DNA of 64,000 nt from Streptomyces sp. CBMA291 (GTDB lineage Bacteria > Actinomycetota > Actinomycetes > Streptomycetales > Streptomycetaceae), in assembly GCF_014596525.1 (NCBI RefSeq), contig NZ_MSJP01000011.1, positions 62,001 to 126,000 of the forward strand, given 5' to 3'. This document shows, piece after piece, positions 33,206 to 43,211 of the stretch (position 1 is its first letter; every line of letters begins with the position of its first letter). A program made the position numbers and the translations under genes. The notes under the pieces are model-generated. The model made no database searches. It was not told the origin of the DNA and was given only the letters and a program-made list of their open reading frames with translations.

Positions 33206-33991
33206 GTGGAAGTTGTCATCGTCAAGGACGCCAAGGCGGGCGGGGAACTCATCGCGGACGGCATCGCCGGGCTCCTGCGCCGCAAGCCCGACGCGCTGCT
33301 CGGCGTGGCCACGGGCTCGACTCCGCTGCCCATCTACGACGCCCTCGTCGCCCAGGTCAAGGCCGGTTCGGTCGACGCCTCGCGGGCCCGGATCGCCCAG
33401 CTGGACGAGTACGTCGGGCTGCCCGCGGGCCACCCCGAGTCGTACCGCTCCACCGTGCTCCGGCAGGTCGTCGAACCCCTCGGGCTCCCCGAGGACTCCT
33501 TCATGGGCCCCGACGGCTCCGCCGAGGACGTCCTGGCCGCCTGCGAGGCCTACGACAAGGCGCTGACCGACGCCGGCGGCGTGGACCTCCAGATCCTCGG
33601 CATCGGCACCGACGGGCACATCGGCTTCAACGAGCCGTGCTCCTCCCTCGCCTCGCGCACCCGGATCAAGACGCTCACCGAGCAGACCCGCGTGGACAAC
33701 GCCCGCTTCTTCGACAACGACATCGAGCAGGTGCCGCACCACGTCATCACCCAGGGCATCGGCACCATCCTGGAGGCCCGCCACCTGGTGCTGCTCGCCA
33801 CCGGCGAGGGCAAGGCCGAGGCCGTCGCGCAGACCGTCGAGGGCCCCGTGGCGGCGCTCGTACCGGCCTCCGCGCTCCAGCTGCACCCGCACGCCACGGT
33901 CGTGGTGGACGAGGCCGCCGCCTCCAAGCTGAAGCTCGCGGACTACTTCCGCCACACCTTCGCCAGCAAGCCCTCCTGGCAGGGCATCTAG
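33206..33991 (+). CDS. nagB: glucosamine-6-phosphate deaminase
   Basis: A 261-residue enzyme converting glucosamine-6-phosphate to fructose-6-phosphate and ammonia. GVATGSTPLPIYDAL is the phosphate loop, LDEYVGL carries the catalytic Asp, and GIGTDGHIGFNEP the catalytic His and Glu. GTG 33206 gives the usual N-terminus VEVVIVKDAKAGG. It funnels aminosugars imported by the adjacent das system into glycolysis and sets the level of the DasR inducer. Confidence 0.95.
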   Translation: MEVVIVKDAKAGGELIADGIAGLLRRKPDALLGVATGSTPLPIYDALVAQVKAGSVDASRARIAQLDEYVGLPAGHPESYRSTVLRQVVEPLGLPEDSFMGPDGSAEDVLAACEAYDKALTDAGGVDLQILGIGTDGHIGFNEPCSSLASRTRIKTLTEQTRVDNARFFDNDIEQVPHHVITQGIGTILEARHLVLLATGEGKAEAVAQTVEGPVAALVPASALQLHPHATVVVDEAAASKLKLADYFRHTFASKPSWQGI

Positions 33992-34034
33992 CCGGTACGG
34001 ACGCCCGTCGTCCTCACCGCCGCGACGCGTACGA

Positions 34035-34074
34035 CGAAGGGGCCCGGCACCATTCCTGGTGCCGGGCCCCTTCG
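34035..34074. terminator. 18-bp bidirectional terminator
   Basis: A perfect stem (CGAAGGGGCCCGGCACCA pairing with 34057-34074) with loop TTCC lies between the convergent nagB and dasD genes. Confidence 0.9.
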
Positions 34075-34096
34075 CGTACGGACGTCGGAGCGGGTG

Positions 34097-35620
34097 TCAG
34101 GCGCCGGTTCCGACGACCGCCTCGGCGGCGGCGCGGCCGCAGACGCGGGCCGCACCGTGGGTGGCGATGTGCAGGGCCCCGCGGGGCTCCGCCTCGTTCA
34201 GGCCCATCTCGACCACGACCGTGTCGGGGCGGGCCGCGACGAGCCCGTCCAGTGCCTCCGTCATCCAGGGATGACGGTGGAGGTCGCGGACGACCGCCAC
34301 GATCCGCCGCTCTCCTGCGGCGGCGAGGACGGCGTCCACGGAGGACTCGGAGTACGAGCCCGTCTCCGTGCCGGGCAGCAGCCGGTCCAGCTCCGCCGCG
34401 ACGCCCCAGGGCGTCTCGTCGCCCACCGCGAAGTTCGCGACGGGAGTGAAGGCGGCCACGTAGGGGGCGCTGGTCATCGGCGTGTACGGCCGCTCCCCGC
34501 GCGTCACCTTCAGGGCCCTGCGGGCCGCGACGAGTCCGATCTCGGCGCCGGGCGCGGTCCCCTCCTGCACTGCCGCGCCCGACACCGATCCGGCCCCCTT
34601 CGCCCGGTGCGCCTGGGTCCAGGACGCCAGGGCGCGTACCCGCGCCGCGGCGTCGGCCAGCCGCTCCTCGGGCAGCTCTCCGGCCTTCACCGCGTTGACC
34701 AGCGCGTCCCGCAGCTGGAGCACGGTGCCCTCGTCGCAGAGCCCGCCGCCGACGCAGATGGCGTCGGCGCCCGCGGCGATGGCGAGGACGGAGCCGCGCT
34801 CGATGCCGTAGGTGGCCGCGACGGCCTGCATCTCCATGCCGTCGGTGACGATCAGGCCCTCGAAGCCCAGTTCCTGGCGGAGCAGACCGGTGAGGATCTG
34901 CGGGCTCAGGGTGGCCGGGCGGTGCGGGTCGAGCACGGAGAGCAGGATGTGCGCGCTCATGACCGCCTTGGTGTCCGCGGCGATGGCCGCGCGGAACGGC
35001 ACCAGCTCGCGGGCGTGCAGCGTGGCCAGGTCCACGTCGATCCGGGGCAGCGCGTCGTGCGAGTCGACGTTGGTGTCGCCGTGCCCGGGGAAGTGCTTGG
35101 TGCAGGCCGCGACACCGACCGCCTGGAGGCCGTCGACGTACGCCACCGTGTGCCGGGCGACCAGGTCGGGGTCGGCCCCGAAGGACCGGACGCCGATGAC
35201 CGGGTTCTCGGCGTTGGAGTTGACGTCCGCCGAGGGGGCCCAGTTGAGGTCGATGCCGCAGCGGGCGAGCCGGCTGCCCAGCTCGCGGGCCACGGCCCGG
35301 GTCAGCTCGACGTCGTCGACGCTGCCCAGCGCGTAGTTGCCGGGGAACGAGGAGCCCTGCTTGACCTCAAGCCGTGTGACGTCGCCGCTCTCCTCGTCGA
35401 TGGCGACGAGGACGTCGTCGCGCTCGGCCCGGAGCTGGGCGGTGAGCGCGGCGAGCTGCTCGGGGCTCTCGACGTTCCGGCCGAAGAGGCCGACGGAGGA
35501 GAGTCCCTCGCCGATGCGGCGGAGCAGCCAGTCGGGGGCGGTGGTGCCGACGAACCCGGGCTGGAGCACCGTGAGCGCGTCACGGGTCAGGGTGTCGGAG
35601 CCGTGTGCGAGTGTGGTCAT
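34097..35620 (-). CDS. dasD: beta-N-acetylglucosaminidase, GH3 (DasD)
   Basis: A 507-residue cytoplasmic glycoside hydrolase of family 3. TKHFPGHGDTNVDSHDALP is the NagZ-type loop with the His-Asp acid/base pair, and IVTDGMEMQAV carries the nucleophile Asp. The C-terminal 170 residues form the second alpha/beta domain. There is no signal peptide, so it acts on disaccharide taken up by DasABC, cutting chitobiose to N-acetylglucosamine. It is the fourth gene of the das operon, 8 bp after dasC. Confidence 0.9.
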   Translation of the reverse strand: MTTLAHGSDTLTRDALTVLQPGFVGTTAPDWLLRRIGEGLSSVGLFGRNVESPEQLAALTAQLRAERDDVLVAIDEESGDVTRLEVKQGSSFPGNYALGSVDDVELTRAVARELGSRLARCGIDLNWAPSADVNSNAENPVIGVRSFGADPDLVARHTVAYVDGLQAVGVAACTKHFPGHGDTNVDSHDALPRIDVDLATLHARELVPFRAAIAADTKAVMSAHILLSVLDPHRPATLSPQILTGLLRQELGFEGLIVTDGMEMQAVAATYGIERGSVLAIAAGADAICVGGGLCDEGTVLQLRDALVNAVKAGELPEERLADAAARVRALASWTQAHRAKGAGSVSGAAVQEGTAPGAEIGLVAARRALKVTRGERPYTPMTSAPYVAAFTPVANFAVGDETPWGVAAELDRLLPGTETGSYSESSVDAVLAAAGERRIVAVVRDLHRHPWMTEALDGLVAARPDTVVVEMGLNEAEPRGALHIATHGAARVCGRAAAEAVVGTGA

Positions 35621-35628
35621 GGGAGCCG

Positions 35629-36495
35629 TTATCCCTTCACCGCGCCGGCGGTCATGCCGCCGACGGCCTTGCGCTGGAGGAAGAGGAAGACGATGAGCAC
35701 GGGGAGCGCGAAGAGCGTCGAGGCGGCCATGGTGGCACCCCAGTCGCTGCCGAACGCGGTCTGGAACTTGGTGAGCCAGAGCGTGAGCGTCTGGGACTCC
35801 TGGTTCTTGTTCAGCATGAGGATCATGGCGAACTCGTTCCAGGCGGTGATGAAGCCGAAGAGCGAGGTCGACATCAGACCGGGGGCGAGCAGCGGGAAGA
35901 TCACCTTGCGGAACGCCTGGGCGCGGGTGCAGCCGTCGATCTGCGCCGCCTCCTCCAGCTCGACCGGGACGGCGGCGATGAAGCCGCGCAGGGTCCAGAT
36001 CGTGAAGGGGAGGACCATCACGAAGTAGATCGCCGTGAGCATCGGAATGCTGTTGAGCATGTCGTTCTCACGGGAGATCATGTACATCGCGATGACCATG
36101 ACCTCCCAGGGGGCCATCTGCGCCATCATCACGATGAGGACGATGCCCTTGCGGCCCTTGAACTTGATACGGGCGATCGCGAAGCTCGCCGCCAGGGCCA
36201 CGATCAGGGCCAGCAGGACGGCACCGATGGTGACCGTGAGGCTGTTGGTGACGAACGTCCAGAAGAGGTCGACACCGGTCGCCGTCGTGTAGTTCTCCAG
36301 CGTCGGCGTGAAGAAGAAGACGGGGTCCTTCGTCATGATCTCGTGCTGCGGCTTCAGCGAGGACGAGAACATCCAGTAGACCGGGAAGACGAACACCACC
36401 GCGATCACGAGGGCGCTGAGGTTCTTGACGACCGCGCCGACCGTGATCGGCTTGCGGGTGCGCAGCTTCTGCGGCGTCTGGGTGGTGGTGCTCAC
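35629..36495 (-). CDS. dasC: chitobiose ABC transporter permease DasC
   Basis: A 288-residue MalG-type permease with six membrane helices. The EAA loop reads ELEEAAQIDGCTRAQAFRKV, the contact site for the ATPase (in Streptomyces the shared MsiK, not encoded here). The ATG at 36495 overlaps the dasB stop by four bases. Confidence 0.93.
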   Translation of the reverse strand: MSTTTQTPQKLRTRKPITVGAVVKNLSALVIAVVFVFPVYWMFSSSLKPQHEIMTKDPVFFFTPTLENYTTATGVDLFWTFVTNSLTVTIGAVLLALIVALAASFAIARIKFKGRKGIVLIVMMAQMAPWEVMVIAMYMISRENDMLNSIPMLTAIYFVMVLPFTIWTLRGFIAAVPVELEEAAQIDGCTRAQAFRKVIFPLLAPGLMSTSLFGFITAWNEFAMILMLNKNQESQTLTLWLTKFQTAFGSDWGATMAASTLFALPVLIVFLFLQRKAVGGMTAGAVKG

Positions 36496-37514
36496 AGCTC
36501 CTCCTCCTGCTTCAGGATCAGGCGGAAGTAGAAGGACATGATCGCGATGAGCATCACGATCGTGAGGATGGAGATGGCGGCGGCGACACCGTAGTGGAAC
36601 TGTCCGACACCTTCGATGTAGGCGTAGACCGGGAGGGTCTCGGAGCCTCGGTCGGGACCGCCCGCGTTCATGGCGTAGACCTGGGCGAACGCCTTGAAGA
36701 TCCAGATGATCTCCAGGAACGTGGTGATCATGAAGAAGGACTTCAGGTTCGGGAAGACCACGGCCCAGAAGGTGCGCCAGCCACTGGCGCCGTCCATCTT
36801 CGCGGCCTCGTACAGCTCCGTGCCGATGGTGGTCAGGCCGGCGTACATGTTGAGGGCGACGAACGGCACCGAGCCCCAGACCAGCAGGACCAGGATGATG
36901 ACGAGCGAGGAGAAGCCCGTCTCGAACCAGTTGTGCTGGTCGTAGCCGGAGAAGCCCAGGGTGCGCATCAGCCAGTTCACGACACCGAACTGCTCGTCGA
37001 AGAGCCAGCGGAAGACGGTGACGGAGGCGACGATCGGCATGGCCCAGGCGAACATCAGGGACAGCGAGAGGACGAGCCTCATCTTCTTGCCCAGGCGGTT
37101 GAGCAGCAGGCCGAGGCCGGTGCCGATCGCCATGATGAGGATGACGTTGACCGCGGTGAAGACGACGCTTCGCAGCGCGACGTCCCAGAAGTGCGAATCG
37201 CTCAGGAGGTCCGTGTAGTTGTCGAACCCGGTCCAGACCGTCTCGCGGGTGATGAACTCCTTCCGGTCCAGCTTCTGGAAGGAGAGGATCACATTGCGGA
37301 TCAGCGGGTAGAGCAGCAGCACCGCCATGGAGAGCAGGGCGGGCGCGACGAGCAGGTACGGCAGCAGCCCGCTGGGCAGGGAGCGTCTGCCACGCGAAGG
37401 CTGAAGGACTTCCTTGGGGCCGGAAGGGGGTGGCGGAGTCTGGGACTGCGCTGCCGCCCTCCCGGGCGCGTCCTGGGGACCGGCGGTCGCCGTCCCCTGG
37501 GAGTCCACGGTCAT
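36492..37514 (-). CDS. dasB: chitobiose ABC transporter permease DasB
   Basis: A 340-residue MalF-type permease. A proline/glutamine-rich cytoplasmic N-terminus (about 50 residues) precedes six membrane helices; the EAA loop is LYEAAKMDGASGWRTFWAVV. It pairs with DasC to form the channel. Between dasA and dasB lies a strong hairpin that probably lowers dasBC relative to dasA. Confidence 0.93.
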   Translation of the reverse strand: MTVDSQGTATAGPQDAPGRAAAQSQTPPPPSGPKEVLQPSRGRRSLPSGLLPYLLVAPALLSMAVLLLYPLIRNVILSFQKLDRKEFITRETVWTGFDNYTDLLSDSHFWDVALRSVVFTAVNVILIMAIGTGLGLLLNRLGKKMRLVLSLSLMFAWAMPIVASVTVFRWLFDEQFGVVNWLMRTLGFSGYDQHNWFETGFSSLVIILVLLVWGSVPFVALNMYAGLTTIGTELYEAAKMDGASGWRTFWAVVFPNLKSFFMITTFLEIIWIFKAFAQVYAMNAGGPDRGSETLPVYAYIEGVGQFHYGVAAAISILTIVMLIAIMSFYFRLILKQEEEL

Positions 37515-37596
37515 GGTCTTATTCCTCGCGGTTCTGGGGCTCCCGCGCCCACCGGGGCGCGGCCCGGGGGAGCGGGCCGCTGATCACTGCAAAGCG

Positions 37597-37635
37597 CCGG
37601 TGGTGCGGCCGGTGCGGAACCGGCCGCACCACCGG
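37597..37635 (-). promoter_or_regulatory. intercistronic hairpin between dasA and dasB
   Basis: CCGGTGGTGCGGCCGGT at 37597-37613 pairs perfectly with 37619-37635 around GCGGA, 9 nt beyond the dasA stop. It is likely a partial terminator or stabiliser giving excess binding protein, as in many ABC import operons. Confidence 0.75.
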
Positions 37636-37643
37636 GCTGCGGA

Positions 37644-38942
37644 TTACTGCTGGTTGATGCGCTCGTTGATGATCTTGTCGGCGGCTTCGCCGGCCTTCTT
37701 GGCGTCCTCGCCCTTCAGGACCTTCGTCATGAAGTCCTTGATCGGGTTCGGAGCGGTCTCGACGTTGGCCCAGCCCGGGGTGACCGGGGTGACCTTGCCG
37801 GAGGCGGACGACGCGGCCATGGCCTCGGCGAAGGAACCGGCGGCCGGCTTGAACTGCGCGGCGTCGCTGTTCGGAAGCAGCGCGCCCTCGGTGGCGGCGG
37901 CGTACTTCGTCATGTACTCCTTGCCGGCGGCGAGCGCCAGCCACTCCTTCGCGAGGTCCTTGTTCTTGGAACGCTCGGCGATGGCGAGGTTGGAGCCACC
38001 GAGGAAGACGGAGCCCGGCTTGTCGGCCGTCTTGCCCGGGATCGGGAAGTAACCGAAGTCGGCGGTCTTGCCGGCCTTCTTCATGGCCTCGACGGCGCCG
38101 CCGGCCTCCCAGCCGAGACCGATCCAGGACGACACGCCGCCCTTGGGAACGATGTCGGTGGACTGCTGCGGGGTCGCCTCGTCCTTGTCCTTGGGAGCGG
38201 TCGAGAAGGCCGCCAGCTCCTTGTAGAAGTTCATGGCGTTGACGGCCTCGGGGGAGGACAGGTTGCCCTTCCACTTGTCGCCGTCCTTGACCGCCAGGTC
38301 GCTGCCCTCGTCCCAGATGAGACCGGCGAGGACGTACCACGACTGGCCCGGCAGGTAGATGGCCTGCGACTTCGGGTCGGCAGCCTTGAGCTTCTTCAGG
38401 CCGTCGATCCACTCGGCGCGGGTCTTCGGCGGGGTGACGCCGGCCTTCTTGTAAGCGGCCTTGTCGTAGATGACGACGCGGTTCGCGGCGTACCACGGAG
38501 CCGAGTAGAGCTTGCCGTCCAGCTCGTTGGAGGCGACCATGCCCTTGTTCCAGGCGTCGTAGCCGAGCGCGGCCTTGTCGCCGGACAGGTCGGCCAGACC
38601 GCCGGTGACCGCGTAACCCGCGGTCTGGGTGTTGCCGAGCTCCAGAACGTCCGGCGGAGTGTCCTCGGAGAGGGCGGTGGTGACCTTCTCCTGGATGCCG
38701 TTCCAGACCTGGCTCTCGACCTTGACCTTGACGCCCGGGTGCTTGGCCTCGAAGGCCTTGTTCACCTCGGTCATCCAGGCCTCGGGAGCCGAACCGTCCA
38801 TGACCCAGACGGTCAGGGTCTTGTCGCCCCCGGCGGAAGGCTTGGTGCCCTCCTTGCCCTTGCCGTCACTGTCCGAACCACACGCAGCGATGGAGACCAT
38901 CATGCCCGCGACGCCGATCGCCGCAATGAGCTTACGCTTCAC
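37644..38942 (-). CDS. dasA: chitobiose-binding lipoprotein DasA
   Basis: A 432-residue extracellular solute-binding protein (family 1). The signal peptide ends in the lipobox SIAAC with Cys at 21, so it is membrane-anchored outside. Then KTLTVWVMDGSAPEAWMTEV, NGIQEKVTTALSEDTPPDVL and the hinge motifs of the sugar-binding fold follow. It captures N,N'-diacetylchitobiose released by chitinases. Divergent from dasR, with two dre sites between. Confidence 0.95.
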   Translation of the reverse strand: MKRKLIAAIGVAGMMVSIAACGSDSDGKGKEGTKPSAGGDKTLTVWVMDGSAPEAWMTEVNKAFEAKHPGVKVKVESQVWNGIQEKVTTALSEDTPPDVLELGNTQTAGYAVTGGLADLSGDKAALGYDAWNKGMVASNELDGKLYSAPWYAANRVVIYDKAAYKKAGVTPPKTRAEWIDGLKKLKAADPKSQAIYLPGQSWYVLAGLIWDEGSDLAVKDGDKWKGNLSSPEAVNAMNFYKELAAFSTAPKDKDEATPQQSTDIVPKGGVSSWIGLGWEAGGAVEAMKKAGKTADFGYFPIPGKTADKPGSVFLGGSNLAIAERSKNKDLAKEWLALAAGKEYMTKYAAATEGALLPNSDAAQFKPAAGSFAEAMAASSASGKVTPVTPGWANVETAPNPIKDFMTKVLKGEDAKKAGEAADKIINERINQQ

Positions 38943-39030
38943 GCCACCCTCCTCAGGGATGCCTGCAACCCCTGCCCACCGCGCGAAGACATACGTCAGG
39001 TAGTGCTCGTGGGGCTGGGACCTGGTCTTT

Positions 39031-39070
39031 AATGGTTTAGACCAGTACCCGGAGCTTGGCCTAGACCTTT
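39031..39070. promoter_or_regulatory. tandem dre sites in the dasA-dasR gap
   Basis: AATGGTTTAGACCAGT (39031-39046) and CTTGGCCTAGACCTTT (39055-39070) are two copies of the DasR operator, 24 bp apart centre to centre, upstream of dasA and dasR. A half site TGGTCTTT precedes them at 39023. They explain autoregulation and chitobiose/aminosugar induction of dasA. Confidence 0.85.
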
Positions 39071-39128
39071 AGGGGTGTCAAGGGTGTATAAGAAGGGCAG
39101 TCGCGTCCGTTATCGGACCGACACCTGA

Positions 39129-39992
<864 letters not shown>

Positions 39993-40010
39993 GCCCCGCA
40001 CACCGACGCG

Positions 40011-40039
40011 ACGGCCGCACCCTCCGGGGGTGCGGCCGT
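40011..40039 (+). terminator. dasR terminator
   Basis: ACGGCCGCACC and GGTGCGGCCGT form an 11-bp stem with a 7-nt loop 19 bp after the dasR stop. The gap from 40040 to 40416 shows no gene; it is rich in CCCCGGC runs. Confidence 0.8.
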
Positions 40040-40416
40040 CCGGCGTTTCCGGGGGCGTACGGGGGAAGGGACCAGCCCCACGGCTCCCGCCCCCGGCCAC
40101 GGCCACGGCCCTGACATCGCGCCCGCCCCTACCCCCGGCATCGCACCCGCCCCCGGCCCCCGTGTAACCCCCCGGCACCTTCCGCCTGGCAGGAACGTGA
40201 CCGGTCCCGTCAAGCCGCTGGTCAGCGGCGTGCGGAACGCGCGCGCACCGCGTGGCTCCAAGTGGCCACGCGGTTGGCGCCAGTCGTTCTCCGGTGACAG
40301 GGGCTCCCGGCCAGGCCAGTCTTGGACATGTCGAAGCCGCCCGGCACAGCCCGGGAGCGGCGCCGGGAGATCTTCCCCGACAGCTCCGATCCCGTACGCC
40401 AGGAAGGCAGTCCCCC

Positions 40417-40623
40417 ATGTCCAGCACCGCCCGTTTCGCCGCTTTCGCCCAGCTTTCCGCTCGCCCTGTGCTCGCCCTGCTCGTCCCCGCCGTCGCCGCG
40501 CTGACCGTCGCCGTCGCCGCCCCCTCGGCGCCCGCCGGGACCACCGCCACCGCCGGGGACGCCGCTGTCACGGTGACGCCGACGCCGAGCCCCACCAGCG
40601 ACAACGGGTTCTCCTGGGGCTGA
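40417..40623 (+). CDS. small secreted peptide, unknown function
   Basis: A 68-residue product with an N-terminal signal-like segment: R6, then a hydrophobic core VLALLVPAVAALTVAVAA and an alanine-rich cleavage zone near 37-41. The mature part is Thr/Ala/Pro-rich and ends DNGFSWG. AGGAAGG precedes the ATG. No family recognised. Confidence 0.5.
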   Translation: MSSTARFAAFAQLSARPVLALLVPAVAALTVAVAAPSAPAGTTATAGDAAVTVTPTPSPTSDNGFSWG

Positions 40624-40649
40624 TCGTCATCTATCTGATCGGCGTCTCG

Positions 40650-40928
40650 ATGAGACCGCCGGACGACGAACCCGCACCGGACGCCGACCCCCCGCCGGCC
40701 CCGTCCGCCACCGCACTCGTCGACACGCTGCACCGCGTCGCCCGTCCGTACGAGCACTTCGACTCCGCACGGGCCCTGGTCGTCGACCGGTCGGTCCGGC
40801 TCGCCCTGTACATCAAGGCCCCCGACGAGATCGAGGCCGTCGGCCACGCGTTACGGCTCGCCCGGCTGCTCCTCCGCCACTCCCCCGCGCTCCACCGCCA
40901 CCGCATCGCGGACTTCCGGCTCCTCTGA
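40650..40928 (+). CDS. small uncharacterised protein
   Basis: A 92-residue acidic-then-basic protein from ATG 40650. It starts PPDDEPAPDADPPP and has a helical C-terminal half (EIEAVGHALRLARLLLRHSP). Upstream the same frame encodes a hydrophobic stretch LGLIVIYLIGVS without an obvious start, so the true start may be earlier. Function unknown; it may be co-transcribed with the preceding secreted peptide. Confidence 0.4.
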   Translation: MRPPDDEPAPDADPPPAPSATALVDTLHRVARPYEHFDSARALVVDRSVRLALYIKAPDEIEAVGHALRLARLLLRHSPALHRHRIADFRLL

Positions 40929-40958
40929 CCCCTCCGGCGGAGCCCCACCCCCCACAGA

Positions 40959-41042
40959 CCGGCCGTGCCCCCACCGGCCGGACCCCGTCGGCCGTGCCCC
41001 CACCGGCCGGACCCTCCACCGGCCGTGCCCCCACCGGCCGGA
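40959..41042 (+). repeat. three tandem 24-bp repeats upstream of glycosyltransferase
   Basis: CGGCCGTGCCCCCACCGGCC recurs three times about 30 bp apart, each flanked by CCGG-containing sequence that can pair within itself. It lies in the leader of the first gene of the glycan cluster. Its role is unknown. Confidence 0.75.
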
Positions 41043-41075
41043 AACCATCGCCCACGCCCCTCCCGAGGAACCCCC

Positions 41076-42143
41076 ATGCCCAGGGCTCGTCCCAGCGTGT
41101 CCGTCATCATTCCCAACTACAACTACGAGAAGACCCTCCACGCCTGTCTGGCCTCGGTCTTCGCCCAGACCCACGCCCCGCTCGACGTGATCGTCGTCGA
41201 CGACGCCAGCACCGACCGGTCCCGCGACATCGCCCGCGAGTTCGACGTCGTCCTGATCGCCAACCCCCGCAACCGGGGGGTGTCCGCCGCCCGCAACATG
41301 GGCGCCGCCGCCGCCCGCGGCGAGATCCTCTTCTTCCTCGACTCCGACACCGCGCTCCACCCCGAAGCCCTCGCCAACGCCGTCGACCTCCTCGGCGAGG
41401 ACCCCGGTCTCGGCTGCGTCCACGGCGTGCTCGACCCGGAACCGCTCTTCGACGACGGACCCGTGGAGCGCTACCACGCCCTGCACGCCCACTTCTGGCG
41501 CCACCGCGCCGCCGGTGAGGTCCGTACCGCCTTCTTCGCCCTCGGCGCGATCCCCAAGCGGGTCTTCGAGGAGACCGGCCCCTTCGACGAGAACCTGCGG
41601 GACTCCGAGGACGTCGAGTACAGCGGACGTCTGGTGCGCACCCACCGCATCCTGATGAGCGGGGCGATCCGCGGGCGGCACGACGACGTCGACCGGCTCG
41701 GGGCGATGCTCTCCGAGCAGTACCGGCGCTCCCAACTGCTGATCGCCGCGCTCGGACAGATGCGGGAAGGCGGGCTCACCGCCAACAGGCCGCTCGGGGT
41801 CCTCGCCGCCGCCCTCACCCTGCCCGCCCTCCTCCTCGGGCTGCTCACCCCCTGGCTGCTGCTCGTCCCCGCGCTGTGCGCGCTGCTGTTCGTCTGCGCC
41901 GACCCGGGTCTGAGCCGGTTCGCGCTGCGGACCCGGGGGCCCGGCTTCCTCCTGTACTTCACCGCCGTCCACTTCGTGCTGCACCAGGCGATCGTGCTCG
42001 GCGCCGCCCGGGGCGCCGTGCGCTGGCTCACCGAGCCGGACTTCGGCCCCAGCGTGCGCCGCCGTGCCGACGGCACCGGCCGTACCGGGAGCGCCCACCG
42101 CGCCGACGGCGCCGGGGCCACCGCCCCCACCACCTCCGGATGA
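41076..42143 (+). CDS. family 2 glycosyltransferase with membrane helices
   Basis: A 355-residue protein. The GT-A fold is clear: VSVIIPNYNYEKTLHACLAS, DVIVVDDASTDRSRDIA and the metal-binding FFLDSDTALHPEAL (DSD). After residue 240, hydrophobic helices (VLAAALTLPALLLGLLTPWL; FTAVHFVLHQAIVL) anchor it in the membrane. The tail is Gly/Ala/Thr-rich. It would transfer a sugar from a nucleotide or lipid donor. First of a cluster of eight co-directional genes; a paralogue lies at 46784. Confidence 0.85.
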   Translation: MPRARPSVSVIIPNYNYEKTLHACLASVFAQTHAPLDVIVVDDASTDRSRDIAREFDVVLIANPRNRGVSAARNMGAAAARGEILFFLDSDTALHPEALANAVDLLGEDPGLGCVHGVLDPEPLFDDGPVERYHALHAHFWRHRAAGEVRTAFFALGAIPKRVFEETGPFDENLRDSEDVEYSGRLVRTHRILMSGAIRGRHDDVDRLGAMLSEQYRRSQLLIAALGQMREGGLTANRPLGVLAAALTLPALLLGLLTPWLLLVPALCALLFVCADPGLSRFALRTRGPGFLLYFTAVHFVLHQAIVLGAARGAVRWLTEPDFGPSVRRRADGTGRTGSAHRADGAGATAPTTSG

Positions 42144-42248
42144 ACCCCGGCACCCCCGCGTGAACCCCCGCCACCTCCGGATGACCGCCGTCGCTCTCCG
42201 GACGCCCACCGCCGACCTCCGTACGCCCCTCCCCAGAGGAGTCCGTTC

Positions 42249-43211
42249 ATGGCCACGCCCACGCTCACCGGCCGCCCGGCGCCGGCGGACCGCCCACCGG
42301 CCGCCCGACCGCCCACCCTGCTCGCCGATCTCACCGCTCTGGTCCGCCCGGGACAGTGGACGAAGAACCTGGTCGTCGTCCCCCTCGGGCTGCTCGGCGC
42401 CCCCCGGGTCGACGCCGGGGCGGTCGGCGGCGCCGTCGCGGCCGTCGGTGTCTTCACCCTCGCCTCCGCGCTGATCTACCTGGTCAACGACATCGGCGAC
42501 CGGGACCGCGACCGGCGGCACCCGGAGAAGCGGCACCGGCCGATCGCCGCCGGGCGGATCGGGGTCCCCACCGCCGTCTCCTTCGCCGCCGTCCTCGCCG
42601 TGCTTCTCGCCGCGACGGTCGGCCTGACCGTCGTCACCGGCGCCGCCTCACCCCTCGACTGGTGGCCGGTGGCCGCGTACGTCGCCCTGAACGCCGCCTA
42701 CAGCAAGGGGCTCAAGCACGTTCCGCTGCTCGATGTCTTCATCGTGGCGCTCGGTTTCGTGCTGCGGCTCGCCCAGGGCTGTCTGGCCTCGGGCAATCCG
42801 GTGCCGAACTGGCTCGCCCTGTGCGTCTTCTCGCTCTGCCTGCTGCTGATCCTGGGCAAGCGGCGCCACGAGATGGCGGTCGGCGGGGTGTCGCACCGGC
42901 CCGCGCTGCGCGGCTACACCCTCGGTTTCCTCGATCAGCTGCTGGCCTTCGCCGCCGTCCTCACCGCCGTCAGCTACGTCCTGCACATCCAGGGCAGCCC
43001 GGCGTTCGGGCCGCACGGGCCGCTCGTCGCCGTGCTCACCGCGCCCTTCGCGCTCTTCGGGCTCGCCCGCTACCTCCAGCTCCTGGTGGTCGACGCGGGC
43101 GGCGGGAACCCCTCGCGCGCCCTGTTCAGCGACCGTACGACCGTCCTCAACGCCCTGCTCTGGTCGGCGCTGCTCGCCGTCGCGTGGCCGCTGAGCCACC
43201 TGGGCTCATGA
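42249..43211 (+). CDS. UbiA-family prenyltransferase (DPPR synthase-like)
   Basis: A 320-residue membrane protein with about nine helices. LVRPGQWTKNLVVVPLGL and YLVNDIGDRDRDRRHPEKRH (NDxxDxxxDxxHPxKR) are the hallmarks of decaprenyl-phosphate phosphoribosyltransferases rather than quinone-making UbiA. It would attach 5-phosphoribose to a polyprenyl phosphate. This points to a polyprenyl-linked pentose or aminosugar donor for the flanking glycosyltransferases. The next gene starts within its stop codon. Confidence 0.85.
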   Translation: MATPTLTGRPAPADRPPAARPPTLLADLTALVRPGQWTKNLVVVPLGLLGAPRVDAGAVGGAVAAVGVFTLASALIYLVNDIGDRDRDRRHPEKRHRPIAAGRIGVPTAVSFAAVLAVLLAATVGLTVVTGAASPLDWWPVAAYVALNAAYSKGLKHVPLLDVFIVALGFVLRLAQGCLASGNPVPNWLALCVFSLCLLLILGKRRHEMAVGGVSHRPALRGYTLGFLDQLLAFAAVLTAVSYVLHIQGSPAFGPHGPLVAVLTAPFALFGLARYLQLLVVDAGGGNPSRALFSDRTTVLNALLWSALLAVAWPLSHLGS

